A stretch of DNA of 64,000 nucleotides from DATFCK01 sp045809745 (GTDB lineage: Bacteria > Verrucomicrobiota > Verrucomicrobiia > Chthoniobacterales > UBA10450), in contig JBJMXE010000048.1 in the NCBI GenBank assembly GCA_045809745.1, positions 7,032 through 71,031 of the forward strand. Reading direction: 5' to 3'. The notes below the pieces were generated by a model. That model searched no databases, was not told the DNA's origin, and worked only from the letters and a program-made list of their open reading frames with translations. Below, piece after piece: positions 32,905 to 41,066 of this stretch; position 1 is the first letter of the stretch; the number at the start of each line of letters is the position of its first letter. The position numbers and the translations under genes are program-made.

Positions 32905-33055
32905 AACTGCCCCTGCGGGCATCCAGACAAGGCGCAGCTCCGAAGCATAGTAGTCAAGGTATTGAGTGCGCCGGATTTGTGCAGCGGCAAGTTCTGCCTA
33001 GAATTCCCCAGTTCATGTCTGAATACCAATCACAAATTAACAGTCGAAGGTCCCG

Positions 33056-33859
33056 ATGATTCAATCTCGTAATATCCTACGCCTTAACGGGGTGGCCGCG
33101 TTCGGCTTCAGCATTTTGGCTGTGGCGGCACCAGTTCCCCAACGCATAGACGTCCAGAAAGTGTCGACCACGGTGCAAAACGTGGTTGTGCCGCGTCCGG
33201 ACGAAGTCTTCGGGGCCCTAAATAAACTCGGTGGAGTGAACTGGAAGGAATACGTTCGCACCGACCGGGGCAGTAATTTTACAGAGCGGCCTCGGATCGC
33301 CCTGCTTCTGGGCTCGGTGATCGCCGACGGATTTATCGCTGTCCAGGCTGAAGACACCCCGGCAGTGAAGGAGATCGGTCAACGCGTCCAATCCCTCGCC
33401 GAACGGATCAACGTTAAAAGCTCGATCACTCAACACGCCAAGGCCATTATCGAAGGCGCCGACAAGAAACGATGGGATAACGTGCGCAAGGAGCTGGACC
33501 GAACTCAAAACGAAGTGCAGAAGGCAATGGACGAATTGCACGATGAAAAATTGTCACAACTGGTCAGCCTTGGCGGCTGGCTCAGGGGCACCGAGGTCCT
33601 TACAGCGGTGGTGAACAAGAACTTCAAGGAAGAAGGCGCGGAGCTACTTCACCAGCCCGACCTGTTGGTGCATTTCCAAGGCCAGCTACAGGAGATGCCG
33701 GAGTTCAAAACTCAGACGCCGTTGATCGACCAAATCCACGGCGCTCTAGTCGAGGTGAAGCCTCTGATTGCTTCCGCGCAAAAAATTTCACCTGAGGCTG
33801 TCCGCAAAATTAACGAAATCACGACACGGCTGGATTCCGCGATCGTGACGAAGCAATAG
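33056..33859 (+). CDS. uncharacterised exported protein, helical
   Basis: A 267-residue protein with an N-terminal signal (RLNGVAAFGFSILAVAAPVP, cleavage near residue 27). The mature part is mostly charged helix: FGALNKLGGVNWKEYVRTD, ALLLGSVIADGFIAVQAED, then long Lys/Glu/Gln helices and a C-terminal ISPEAVRKINEITTRLDSAI. No catalytic motif is seen and no family was recognised. The next gene follows after 7 bp on the same strand and is also an exported protein, so the two probably act together in the periplasm or at the envelope. Confidence 0.7.
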   Translation: MIQSRNILRLNGVAAFGFSILAVAAPVPQRIDVQKVSTTVQNVVVPRPDEVFGALNKLGGVNWKEYVRTDRGSNFTERPRIALLLGSVIADGFIAVQAEDTPAVKEIGQRVQSLAERINVKSSITQHAKAIIEGADKKRWDNVRKELDRTQNEVQKAMDELHDEKLSQLVSLGGWLRGTEVLTAVVNKNFKEEGAELLHQPDLLVHFQGQLQEMPEFKTQTPLIDQIHGALVEVKPLIASAQKISPEAVRKINEITTRLDSAIVTKQ

Positions 33860-33866
33860 CACGCAG

Positions 33867-34316
33867 ATGAACGGGAGTCTCGCATTGCTCAGCCGGCGAA
33901 GTTTGTTTCTCGCTCCTCTGCTCGCGTTGGCAGTGTTGGCGCGAGGTTCGGTCGATGACGCGCAATCGTTCGCGTTGCAGGCAGCAGAGCCTTACGTCAA
34001 AGAAGGCTTTCAGGTCCGCGAAGACTACTGGGGTGGTGACCTCGGGGCGGGGGAGAAGAAGGCGGTTCGGCAACAGCTGTTCAAGGGGAACGAATACTGG
34101 TTCTGGCTGGGAACTGAAGTGGAGCGAGCCAAGATTTCGGTCCACATTTATGATGCTGAAGGTAAGCTGGCGGAGGAATCCGACAGCTGGCAGAAAGGTC
34201 ATTTTGCCGCGGCTCACATTATTCCAAAGGCGACCGGGAGCTATTTCATCATAGTCGCGGTCGAAGAGTCCCCCGAAGAACGCACGCATTGGGCGTTGGT
34301 TTACGGTTTCCGCTAA
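33867..34316 (+). CDS. uncharacterised exported protein, possible beta-sandwich
   Basis: A 149-residue protein with a signal peptide (LFLAPLLALAVLARGS). The mature part has alternating strands: EDYWGGDLGAGEKKAVRQQL, EYWFWLGTEVERAKISVHIY and SYFIIVAVEESPEERTHWAL. The layout resembles small beta-sandwich domains of the PPC (pre-peptidase C-terminal) kind, with a GTEVERAKISVHIYDAEG run, but this is a shape impression only. Starts 7 bp after its neighbour; likely the same transcript. Confidence 0.65.
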   Translation: MNGSLALLSRRSLFLAPLLALAVLARGSVDDAQSFALQAAEPYVKEGFQVREDYWGGDLGAGEKKAVRQQLFKGNEYWFWLGTEVERAKISVHIYDAEGKLAEESDSWQKGHFAAAHIIPKATGSYFIIVAVEESPEERTHWALVYGFR

Positions 34317-34642
34317 CGAGTGACCTACCTCTTTCCTCGGTGGAGCAGTGCTGACTCGGTGACCGTTATGCAGCACGCCCAGTGTTGCTATGTCATCCCG
34401 GCTCGTTGTTGCGACTGGGCGGAGCGCCGACCTCACCGACACAGCGCACGTCACACAGGTAGAAGAGATCCTTGGTTCATCGGCTCCGCTGCACTGCGCT
34501 CAGAATGACGGTTGAATGATTTCACAATGAAAGTGCTCAGGATAACAACGTTGAGAACTGGCTCGACTACAGATAACCAGGACGTCAACGCTGTCGACGC
34601 GAGGAACAACGGAATGAAGAGCTTGCCACAATTGCGCTTTCA
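34317..34642. other. gene-free stretch with family-A repeat, upstream of phoH
   Basis: The 326-bp spacer holds the long-form family-A copy at 34391-34548. About 95 bp remain before the phoH start; no promoter or ribosome-binding site stands out in them. Confidence 0.5.
34391..34548. repeat. family-A palindromic repeat, copy 4 (long form, inverted)
   Basis: Begins TGTCATCCCGGCTCGTTGTT. The usual closing arm CTGCGCTCAGAATGAC is followed by TGATTTCACAATGAAAGTGC TCAGGATAACAA, the reverse complement of the 50-bp extension seen in copies 2 and 6. Confidence 0.8.
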
Positions 34643-35611
34643 ATGACTGCAACCCGCACCCTCGAATTTGAGAGCCCTCGCGCTCTCCAGTCGCTCTTTG
34701 CTAACGACCTGAAGCTGCTGAAAACGATGGAGGACTCTCTCGGCGTGAAGGTTACGACGCGGGAGGGCTGGGTAAAGTTAGAGGGTGAACCAGAGCAGCT
34801 GGAGCGAGCCCAACGGGTGTTCGACCAGCTGGAGCAGGCCCGTCAGAAGGGCGTTAACATCCAGAAGCACGAATTCAGCTATGCTCTAAATTCAGTGAGC
34901 GAAGAACGACCCGAAAACCTGGGTGACCTGGCGGACACAAAGATTACAACGTCCGCGCGGAGAGCACCTGTCGTAGCCCGGTCAGCTGGTCAGCGCCAGT
35001 ATGTCGAAGCGATCCAGAAGCACGACGTCGTGTTCGGAATTGGCCCGGCCGGTACTGGCAAAACCTACCTGGCGGTCGCCATGGCGGTGGCCGCCCTGAA
35101 GAAAGAGCAGGTTAGCCGAATCATTCTCACCAGACCCGCAGTGGAAGCGGGGGAGGCTCTCGGGTTTTTGCCAGGCGATCTCCAGGAAAAAATCACGCCC
35201 TATCTGCGGCCGTTGTACGATGCATTGCGCGACATGCTTGAGCCGGAGGAGATCGAACGACTAATCGCGAGGCAGACGATCGAAATCGCGCCGCTGGCTT
35301 ACATGCGCGGCCGAACGCTCGGTAACGCTTTTGTGATTCTGGACGAAGCACAGAACACCACGACCGAACAGATGTTCATGTTGCTCACCCGGATGGGTCC
35401 GAGCTCAAAGTGCGTCGTTACCGGGGACGTGACGCAGGTTGATCTTCCCCCAAACAAGCGCTCCGGCCTGGTCGAGGCGCTCCAGGCGCTGAAGAATACC
35501 CCCGGCATAGCGATGGTGTATTTCAGTGAACGAGACGTGGTGCGGCATGAGTTGGTTCGTGCGATCATAAGTGCTTATCAGCAATTGCGTTCGCCGTCCG
35601 GGCGGAAGTAA
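34643..35611 (+). CDS. PhoH-family ATPase (YbeZ-like)
   Basis: A 322-residue protein of the PhoH/YbeZ type, an RNA-metabolism ATPase that works with the ribosome-maturation RNase YbeY. An N-terminal KH-like region (about 1-60, GVKVTTREGWVKLEGEPEQL) precedes the PhoH domain. Walker A is GPAGTGKTYLAVAMA, Walker B FVILDEAQNTT, with RPAVEAGEALGFLPGDLQEK and VTGDVTQVDLPPNKRSGL. It lies 7 bp before the HD membrane protein gene, the common phoH-pgpH arrangement, but no ybeY follows. Confidence 0.93.
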   Translation: MTATRTLEFESPRALQSLFANDLKLLKTMEDSLGVKVTTREGWVKLEGEPEQLERAQRVFDQLEQARQKGVNIQKHEFSYALNSVSEERPENLGDLADTKITTSARRAPVVARSAGQRQYVEAIQKHDVVFGIGPAGTGKTYLAVAMAVAALKKEQVSRIILTRPAVEAGEALGFLPGDLQEKITPYLRPLYDALRDMLEPEEIERLIARQTIEIAPLAYMRGRTLGNAFVILDEAQNTTTEQMFMLLTRMGPSSKCVVTGDVTQVDLPPNKRSGLVEALQALKNTPGIAMVYFSERDVVRHELVRAIISAYQQLRSPSGRK

Positions 35612-35618
35612 GGCTGTC

Positions 35619-37259
35619 ATGTTCGATTTTCTCAAACGGAATCAGTTAGTCCGGCGGGGCTTCGCTTCGAAGAAAACCCGCCGCCGTCGCACTCGGAACG
35701 AGCTGCTGCGCAGTCTCGAATATTCGCCCTACGTGAAGGGGCTCGTTTTCCTCGCGTTCGCCGGCGTGCTGGCCCTGCTCGTGTTCAGCGGACAACAACC
35801 CGAACCGACCAAAAATTTCATGATCGCCTTGCTGCTTTTAGTAACGGCGATCATTCAGCTGTGGATCAATCAACCGAAGACCTTTGCCCAGAATTCCCGG
35901 ATCGTTTTGGTGTTCGGGGTTATTTTCGTGCAACTGGCAGTGACAAAGCTGCTGCTCGTCGTCTGCAATAGCGGCAATTACCGGATCCTCAGTCCGCAGG
36001 CAGGCGGCTTGATAACCCCCTACGCATTTGCCGCCCTGGTGCTCAGTGTGTTGATGGGACGCCATCACGGATTGTTCGGCGCGGTATTCGCCAGCTTCTG
36101 GAGCAGCGTGTTGTTCGGGCCGATCGACGCGCCAATTCTCGTCACCAGCCTGATCAGCGGATTCACTGCGGTTTCGCTGACCCTGCAGGTTCGTCGTCGG
36201 AGCAAGTTGATCCGCGCCGGTTTCGGAATCGGCATCGCCATCTGGGCATTGTCACTCACGTTCGGGCTGATCGGTCCGATCAACTTATTCTCGGTCACGG
36301 GTAACGACTGGCGAATGATCGGGATTCAGAGCGCGTTCGCCATCGGTAACGGCATCGTCACCGCGATGATCGTCGGGGGAGCGCTCCCGATTTTGGAACA
36401 TCTGTTCCAGATCACGACTGACATTTCGTGGCTGGAAGCAGCCGATCTCAATCACCCGCTGCTTCGGCGCATGACGATTGAAGCGCCGGGCACTTATCAC
36501 CATTCATTGGTGGTGGCGAATCTGGCCGAAGCTGCTGCCGAATCTATCGGCGCCAACGCTACCCTGTGTCGCGTGTGCGCCTATTTCCACGACGTCGGCA
36601 AACTGGTGAAGCCGGAATATTTCACTGAAAACATGAATTTCGAGCGCAACCCGCATGACGATTTAGCGCCGACCATGAGTGCACTAATCATTATCGCGCA
36701 CGTGAAGGAGGGCGTAGACCTGGCGCTCAAGCACAAACTCAATCACCGGATGATCGACATCATCCAGGAACACCACGGCACCTCGCTCGTTTACTATTTT
36801 TATCAACGCGCCTTACAGCAGCAGGAGGACGCTCGCGCAGGCGGCAAAATCATGAATATGCGCGCCGAAGACATTCCGGAGGTGCGGGAGGAAAGTTTCC
36901 GTTACAGCGGACCGAAACCACAAACCAAGGAAAGCGCAATCGTTAGTCTGGCTGACATCGTGGAGAGCGCTTCCCGGAGCATTGAGAAACCGACGCCGCA
37001 AAAGATCGAACAATTGGTTAACGAGTTGATCGAAGAACGGATCGCCGACGGCCAGCTTGACGAGTGCGACCTTACTCTGGGCGATCTGCGCGTGATCGCT
37101 GAACGTTTTCGATTTACTCTGATGACAATGCTGCATAGCCGGATCGCCTATCCGAAGGGAGAAATCAAGTTCTCCGCGCCGCGGGACGATTCGATGCGAG
37201 CGGATGTCATGGCGGAAACTCGGAAGCCGGCTTCAGCCCCACCGGTAAGCGCCGCTTGA
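35619..37259 (+). CDS. PgpH-like membrane HD-domain phosphohydrolase lacking the extracytoplasmic domain
   Basis: A 546-residue protein of the 7TM-HD type that degrades c-di-AMP in other bacteria. Start set at ATG 35619 (MFDFLKRNQLVRRGF). About seven hydrophobic segments occupy residues 40-275. The cytoplasmic HD domain (about 285-480) has TYHHSLVVANLAEAAA, the HD pair in CAYFHDVGKLVKPEYF and IIAHVKEGVDLALKH and IIQEHHGTSLVYYF. Family members usually have a 250-residue outer domain (7TMR-HDED) after the first helix; here helix 2 follows within about 10 residues. So the sensor part is missing. Same operon as phoH. Confidence 0.88.
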   Translation: MFDFLKRNQLVRRGFASKKTRRRRTRNELLRSLEYSPYVKGLVFLAFAGVLALLVFSGQQPEPTKNFMIALLLLVTAIIQLWINQPKTFAQNSRIVLVFGVIFVQLAVTKLLLVVCNSGNYRILSPQAGGLITPYAFAALVLSVLMGRHHGLFGAVFASFWSSVLFGPIDAPILVTSLISGFTAVSLTLQVRRRSKLIRAGFGIGIAIWALSLTFGLIGPINLFSVTGNDWRMIGIQSAFAIGNGIVTAMIVGGALPILEHLFQITTDISWLEAADLNHPLLRRMTIEAPGTYHHSLVVANLAEAAAESIGANATLCRVCAYFHDVGKLVKPEYFTENMNFERNPHDDLAPTMSALIIIAHVKEGVDLALKHKLNHRMIDIIQEHHGTSLVYYFYQRALQQQEDARAGGKIMNMRAEDIPEVREESFRYSGPKPQTKESAIVSLADIVESASRSIEKPTPQKIEQLVNELIEERIADGQLDECDLTLGDLRVIAERFRFTLMTMLHSRIAYPKGEIKFSAPRDDSMRADVMAETRKPASAPPVSAA

Positions 37260-37296
37260 GCTGGTAGGCGCAACTAATAGCGAGTAAATATTCCGG

Positions 37297-38085
37297 ATGC
37301 AGGCGCTCAGCCCTGAATCGGCCTTGAACCGGCTTCGCGATTGGAACGCGGAGATCGCGCTAGTGCTCGGCTCGGGGCTCAACTTGCTGGTAGCGAATGC
37401 CGAAGTGCCTAACGTCGTTCCCTACGACACGTTTCCAGAATTGCCTCGCCTCTCGGTGCCGGGTCATATCGGTCAGTTCGTGCTGGGGGAACTCGGCGGC
37501 CGACGCACGATCTTCGCTCAGGGCCGTGTTCATCTTTACGAGGGAAATTCTGCAGCGGAGGTCACGGCATTTGTTCGGCTGCTATCGAAAGTCGGAATCA
37601 AGCTTCTGCTTCTAACCAATGCCGCCGGGTCGCTGAATGCCACCTTTCCACCCGGCCAATGGATGATGATTCGTGATCACATTAACCTCACCGGTACGAC
37701 ACCTTTGGTGGGAAGCCCCACCTTCATCGATATGACGGATACCTACTCGCCGCGCGTCCGGGAAGCAGTCGGTCGGGCTGCATCTGCCACCGGGATCGTC
37801 CTGCACGAAGGCGTTTACGCCGGCTTGCTCGGACCGCAGTATGAAACTCCAGCCGAAGTTCGCATGCTGAAGGTGCTTGGCGCGGACGCCGTTGGCATGT
37901 CCACCGTCCTCGAGGCCATTCAAGCCCGAGCCATCGGCCTGGAAGTCGCTGGGTTTTCCTGCCTAACCAACTTCGCAGCGGGCATTTCGGCAACTAAATT
38001 GTCGCACGACGAGGTTCTGGAGACGGGGCGTACGGCTGCCGGCTCATTCGCCCGGTTACTGGCCGCGGCCATCCCAACGATGTAA
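37297..38085 (+). CDS. purine-nucleoside phosphorylase, trimeric (PNP/MTAP family)
   Basis: A 262-residue phosphorylase splitting purine nucleosides with phosphate for base salvage. Family marks: ALVLGSGLNLLVANA (phosphate loop), SVPGHIGQFVLGEL, AQGRVHLYEGNSAAEV (with the catalytic-site histidine), LLTNAAGSLNATFPPGQWM, GPQYETPAEVRMLKVLGADA and VGMSTVLEAIQARAIGLEVA. The GMSTV/E-A stretch identifies the trimeric class; substrate preference (guanosine/inosine or methylthioadenosine) is not decided. 37 bp after the HD gene. Confidence 0.9.
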   Translation: MQALSPESALNRLRDWNAEIALVLGSGLNLLVANAEVPNVVPYDTFPELPRLSVPGHIGQFVLGELGGRRTIFAQGRVHLYEGNSAAEVTAFVRLLSKVGIKLLLLTNAAGSLNATFPPGQWMMIRDHINLTGTTPLVGSPTFIDMTDTYSPRVREAVGRAASATGIVLHEGVYAGLLGPQYETPAEVRMLKVLGADAVGMSTVLEAIQARAIGLEVAGFSCLTNFAAGISATKLSHDEVLETGRTAAGSFARLLAAAIPTM

Positions 38086-38195
38086 TTTTCAGCTTTCGGA
38101 CGCACGAAAACGGTCAACCGGCGAAAAACTTCGCCTTTACGAACGCCTCGTGGCCGAAGACACTTTCTCTCCCATTTTCAATTCACTCCGAGCCA

Positions 38196-38912
38196 ATGAG
38201 ACGAGCCTGCCAAAGCCGTAGCTACGTATCGCGTATTCGCTCCGCGATGCTTTTCACCATAATTGTGGCCGGCTCGTTTGGCATTGCCGCCTCCGCTCGG
38301 GCCGTCGATGAGAAATCCATCGAGAAGTTCAAGGAGGCCATCATAAAGCTCAGCCCAAACGTGGACCCTGCGGAAGCAGAAGCCGTTTCGGTAACGTCGC
38401 ACCGAATGGCGCGGCAACTTGCTCGTGACTACCGGTCAGTCGGACCGGCGGTCTTCCAAAATTTTTTAATTAATATTGGCGCGCGGCAACGGGGATACTG
38501 CGCGCACTATGCCCGTGATATCGGAACGAAGCTAAAGGAGCAGCGCCTGAAGACACTCTATCTACATTGGGGCGCGGCCGATGCGGGAACTCACCTGGAG
38601 CACAACGTGATTGTCGTCACCGCCCTAGACCAGGATTTTCATCAGGGCTACATCATCGATGGCTGGCGCAATGCCGGGCGGTTGTGCTGGTGGCCAGTGC
38701 TGCAAGATAGCAGTTACCTGTGGAAAGAAGACCTGCAGGAAACCGCGTGGCTACACGATTACGAACTGGTTCAGCCAAAAATCGCGGTCCTGGGAAAACC
38801 TGCGGTCCAGCCGAAATCTGCCGTTCAATCTAAACCAGTCGTTCGGCCGAAGGCCGCTCCACTGCAGCAAAAGGCGCAGAAAGCGACTGCGAGTTTGGAA
38901 ATCCAGGGCTAA
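38196..38912 (+). CDS. secreted protein with a transglutaminase-like Cys/His/Asp pattern
   Basis: A 238-residue exported protein. The hydrophobic signal is at about residues 17-35 (MLFTIIVAGSFGIAASARA), so a later start at the internal methionine (MLFTIIV) is possible. The mature part has an ordered Cys-His-Asp series: GYCAHYARDIGTKL, then AGTHLEHNVIVVTAL, then GYIIDGWRNAGRLCWW. This order and spacing recall transglutaminase-like/papain-fold hydrolases. The tail (PAVQPKSAVQSKPVVRPKAA) is a degenerate Pro/Lys/Val repeat, as in cell-wall or periplasmic linkers. No family was recognised with certainty; the fold call is inference. Confidence 0.55.
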   Translation: MRRACQSRSYVSRIRSAMLFTIIVAGSFGIAASARAVDEKSIEKFKEAIIKLSPNVDPAEAEAVSVTSHRMARQLARDYRSVGPAVFQNFLINIGARQRGYCAHYARDIGTKLKEQRLKTLYLHWGAADAGTHLEHNVIVVTALDQDFHQGYIIDGWRNAGRLCWWPVLQDSSYLWKEDLQETAWLHDYELVQPKIAVLGKPAVQPKSAVQSKPVVRPKAAPLQQKAQKATASLEIQG

Positions 38913-38937
38913 ACACCTGGTTCCGTGTAGCAAAAAC

Positions 38938-38966
38938 CCGACGGCGGTCACAGACCGCCGCTACAG
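38938..38966. repeat. family-H palindrome
   Basis: CCCGACGGCGGTCACAGACC with GCCGCTACA; GGCGGTC and GACCGCC pair. A relative (GTAGCGGCGGTCTGCGACTG) lies at 49979-50004. It sits between the convergent ends of the secreted-protein gene and nuoC, where it may serve as a two-way terminator. Confidence 0.6.
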
Positions 38967-38972
38967 GAAAAC

Positions 38973-39548
38973 CTAAAGCTCCGGCCCCCGCGCGCGCGGC
39001 TCGCGATCTTTGGTCGTGGCCGTGCTCGGCACCGTCACAAATGGGCCACCCTCCATCGGCGCGATCTGGCTGAACGCCACGTCCGGCATATCGCTGGGCA
39101 AACCTTCCAACGGGAACTCCTTTCGCAGCGGGAAGAATGGATACCCTTCCCACATCAGGATCCGGCGCAGGTCGGGATGGCCGTTGAATTTGATGCCCAT
39201 CATGTCGTAAATTTCCCGCTCGTGCCAGTTGGCGGTCGGCCAGATGTCGGAAACCGTGTCCACCGCTCCAACGGTCTCGGAAACGGTGAGTTTCAATCGC
39301 ACATGCACCGCCAGGGTTAACGAGTAGAGCTCGTAGACAATTTCAAATCGCGGCTCCTGACCGGAATTATCGATACTGGTGATGTCGATGAGATAATCGA
39401 ACGACAGATCGTCGCGACAGAACCTCGCTACTTCCCGCAGATCTTCGGCGGCAATAGTGTAAGTCGTCTCACCGCGGAACTCAGCCCGGGAACGGATCTT
39501 CGGGCCTAACAGCTGGCTTAACGACTCCAGAAGTTGCGAACCCGTCAT
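38973..39548 (-). CDS. nuoC: NADH-quinone oxidoreductase subunit C
   Basis: A 191-residue 30-kDa-type subunit of complex I (peripheral arm). Start at ATG 39548 (MTGSQLLESLSQLLG), since the upstream open frame reads through nuoB out of phase. Family marks: FCRDDLSFDYLIDITSIDNS, RFEIVYELYSLTLAVHVRLK, the signature WHEREIYDMMGIKFNGHPDL and RRILMWEGYPFFPLRKEFPL. It follows nuoB by 14 bp. The C-terminus has about 30 extra residues (VPSTATTKDREPRARGPEL) of no known role. No nuoD follows; the downstream gene is convergent. Confidence 0.93.
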   Translation of the reverse strand: MTGSQLLESLSQLLGPKIRSRAEFRGETTYTIAAEDLREVARFCRDDLSFDYLIDITSIDNSGQEPRFEIVYELYSLTLAVHVRLKLTVSETVGAVDTVSDIWPTANWHEREIYDMMGIKFNGHPDLRRILMWEGYPFFPLRKEFPLEGLPSDMPDVAFSQIAPMEGGPFVTVPSTATTKDREPRARGPEL

Positions 39549-39562
39549 GCGACAATCGGATG

Positions 39563-40099
39563 CTAACTGACCGCTTCGGTCAGCTGTTTGGTCAAAGCGG
39601 GTTTCTGCTCGGCGATGGATCGTTCGCCCGAAATCTTCTCCTGCAGTTTCATCAGCCCTTCGATCAAGGCTTCGGGACGGGGTGGGCACCCGGAAACGTA
39701 AACATCCACGGGTAGAAGTTGGTCGATTCCCTGAAGAACGGCATACGAGCGGTACATCCCGCCGGTAGACGCACACGCCCCCATGGCAATGACCCATTTC
39801 GGCTCCGGCATCTGCTCGTAGATCCGTTTCACCGCTAGCGCCATTTTGTAGGTCACGGTGCCGGCGACAATCATCACGTCGCATTGGCGCGGCGAAAACC
39901 GCATGACCTCCGCCCCGAACCGCGAAATATCGAACCGTGACGCAGCCGTCGCCATAAGCTCAATCGCGCAACAGGCGAGCCCCATTGGCATGGGCCAGAG
40001 CGAATTCTTTCGAACCCAATTCAACGCGGCGTCGAGTCGGGTAAATATCACGTTGCCTTCGATCTTTGAGTCGTAGGCGGATGTCTGTGTCTCAGCCAC
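39563..40099 (-). CDS. nuoB: NADH-quinone oxidoreductase subunit B
   Basis: A 178-residue subunit carrying the N2 [4Fe-4S] cluster of complex I. Cluster cysteines are visible in PMGLACCAIELMA, GACASTGGMYRSY and VYVSGCPPRPEALIEG. GTG 40099 gives MAETQTSAYDSKIEGNVI, the expected beginning; the frame is open 11 codons further to a TTG at 40132. It is paired only with nuoC. nuoA is absent upstream, where a divergent cysD begins, so the rest of complex I must be elsewhere. Confidence 0.93.
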   Translation of the reverse strand: MAETQTSAYDSKIEGNVIFTRLDAALNWVRKNSLWPMPMGLACCAIELMATAASRFDISRFGAEVMRFSPRQCDVMIVAGTVTYKMALAVKRIYEQMPEPKWVIAMGACASTGGMYRSYAVLQGIDQLLPVDVYVSGCPPRPEALIEGLMKLQEKISGERSIAEQKPALTKQLTEAVS

Positions 40100-40140
40100 C
40101 GCGAACAGTACGGTCGAGGGGAGGCCCTGCAACCGAAAAC

Positions 40141-40228
40141 GCCACAGATTGACACAGGTTAAACAGCGATTACCAGAGCCCCGATGCAGAACGAAATCAT
40201 CTGTGTAAATCTGCGTCCACCTGTGGCT
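40141..40228. repeat. inverted repeat between nuoB and cysD
   Basis: GCCACAGATTGACACAGGTT near the left end and TGTGTAAATCTGCGTCCACC with TGTGGC at the right end are approximately complementary, with a 40-bp centre. It fills most of the spacer between two divergent genes, so it overlaps both promoter regions. Confidence 0.7.
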
Positions 40229-40247
40229 AATTCACACTTTCCCAGCC

Positions 40248-41066
40248 ATGCAACAAGTTGACCGCACCCATCTCGACCAACTGGAAAACCAGAGCATCTT
40301 CATCTTTCGAGAGGCGTATCGCGCCTTCAAGAACATCGCCATGCCCTGGTCGATGGGGAAGGACTCGAACGTTCTGATCTGGCTGTCGTTGAAAGCATTC
40401 TTCGGTCGGGTCCCATTCCCGGTGTTGCACATCGATACCACCTATGAGTTCCCGGAAATGCTCGAGTTTCGGGATTGGGCGGCGAAGCATTACAAGCTCA
40501 ATTTGATCGTGAAGATCAACCAGGAAGCTCGCGACCGTGGCGTCGGCTATGAAACCCACGATCCGGTGACGGTTACCCATGAATTGAAGACCGTGGCATT
40601 GCAGCAGGTCCTGGCCGAATACAAATGGGACGGGCTGATCACCGGTATACGACGGGATGAAGATCCAACCCGCGCGAAAGAGAGATATTTCTCGCCCCGC
40701 AATGCGCAGTTCGAGTGGGATTACAAAGATCAACCCCCGGAGTTTTGGGGCCAGTTCGCAGCGAATCCCGGAAAAGGCGAGCATGTGCGTGTGCAACCGC
40801 TGCTGGACTGGACGGAGGTCAATATCTGGCGCTACATCCAACGCGAACAAATCCCAATTCCACAGATGTATTTCTCGCGCAATGGAAAGCGTTTCCGATC
40901 GTTAGGCTGCAGCCCAATCACGAAACCGATAACCAGCGACGCCGACGACATCGATAAAGTCATCGCTGAACTGGAAACGACAAAGACCAGCGAACGAGCG
41001 GGCCGCGCCCAGGATCATCACGAGCGAAACGCGATGCAAAAGCTTCGGGCGAAAGGCTTTCTGTAA
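40248..41066 (+). CDS. cysD: sulfate adenylyltransferase small subunit
   Basis: A 272-residue subunit of ATP sulfurylase, making adenosine phosphosulfate from ATP and sulfate. The PP-loop SMGKDSNVLIWLSLKAF, HIDTTYEFPEMLEFRD, GIRRDEDPTRAKERYFSPR and the C-terminal RFRSLGCSPITKPI are intact. The large GTPase subunit is encoded 373 bp downstream as part of CysNC, with a foreign-looking small cassette in between. The stop codon overlaps the left arm of that cassette's inverted repeat. Confidence 0.96.
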   Translation: MQQVDRTHLDQLENQSIFIFREAYRAFKNIAMPWSMGKDSNVLIWLSLKAFFGRVPFPVLHIDTTYEFPEMLEFRDWAAKHYKLNLIVKINQEARDRGVGYETHDPVTVTHELKTVALQQVLAEYKWDGLITGIRRDEDPTRAKERYFSPRNAQFEWDYKDQPPEFWGQFAANPGKGEHVRVQPLLDWTEVNIWRYIQREQIPIPQMYFSRNGKRFRSLGCSPITKPITSDADDIDKVIAELETTKTSERAGRAQDHHERNAMQKLRAKGFL

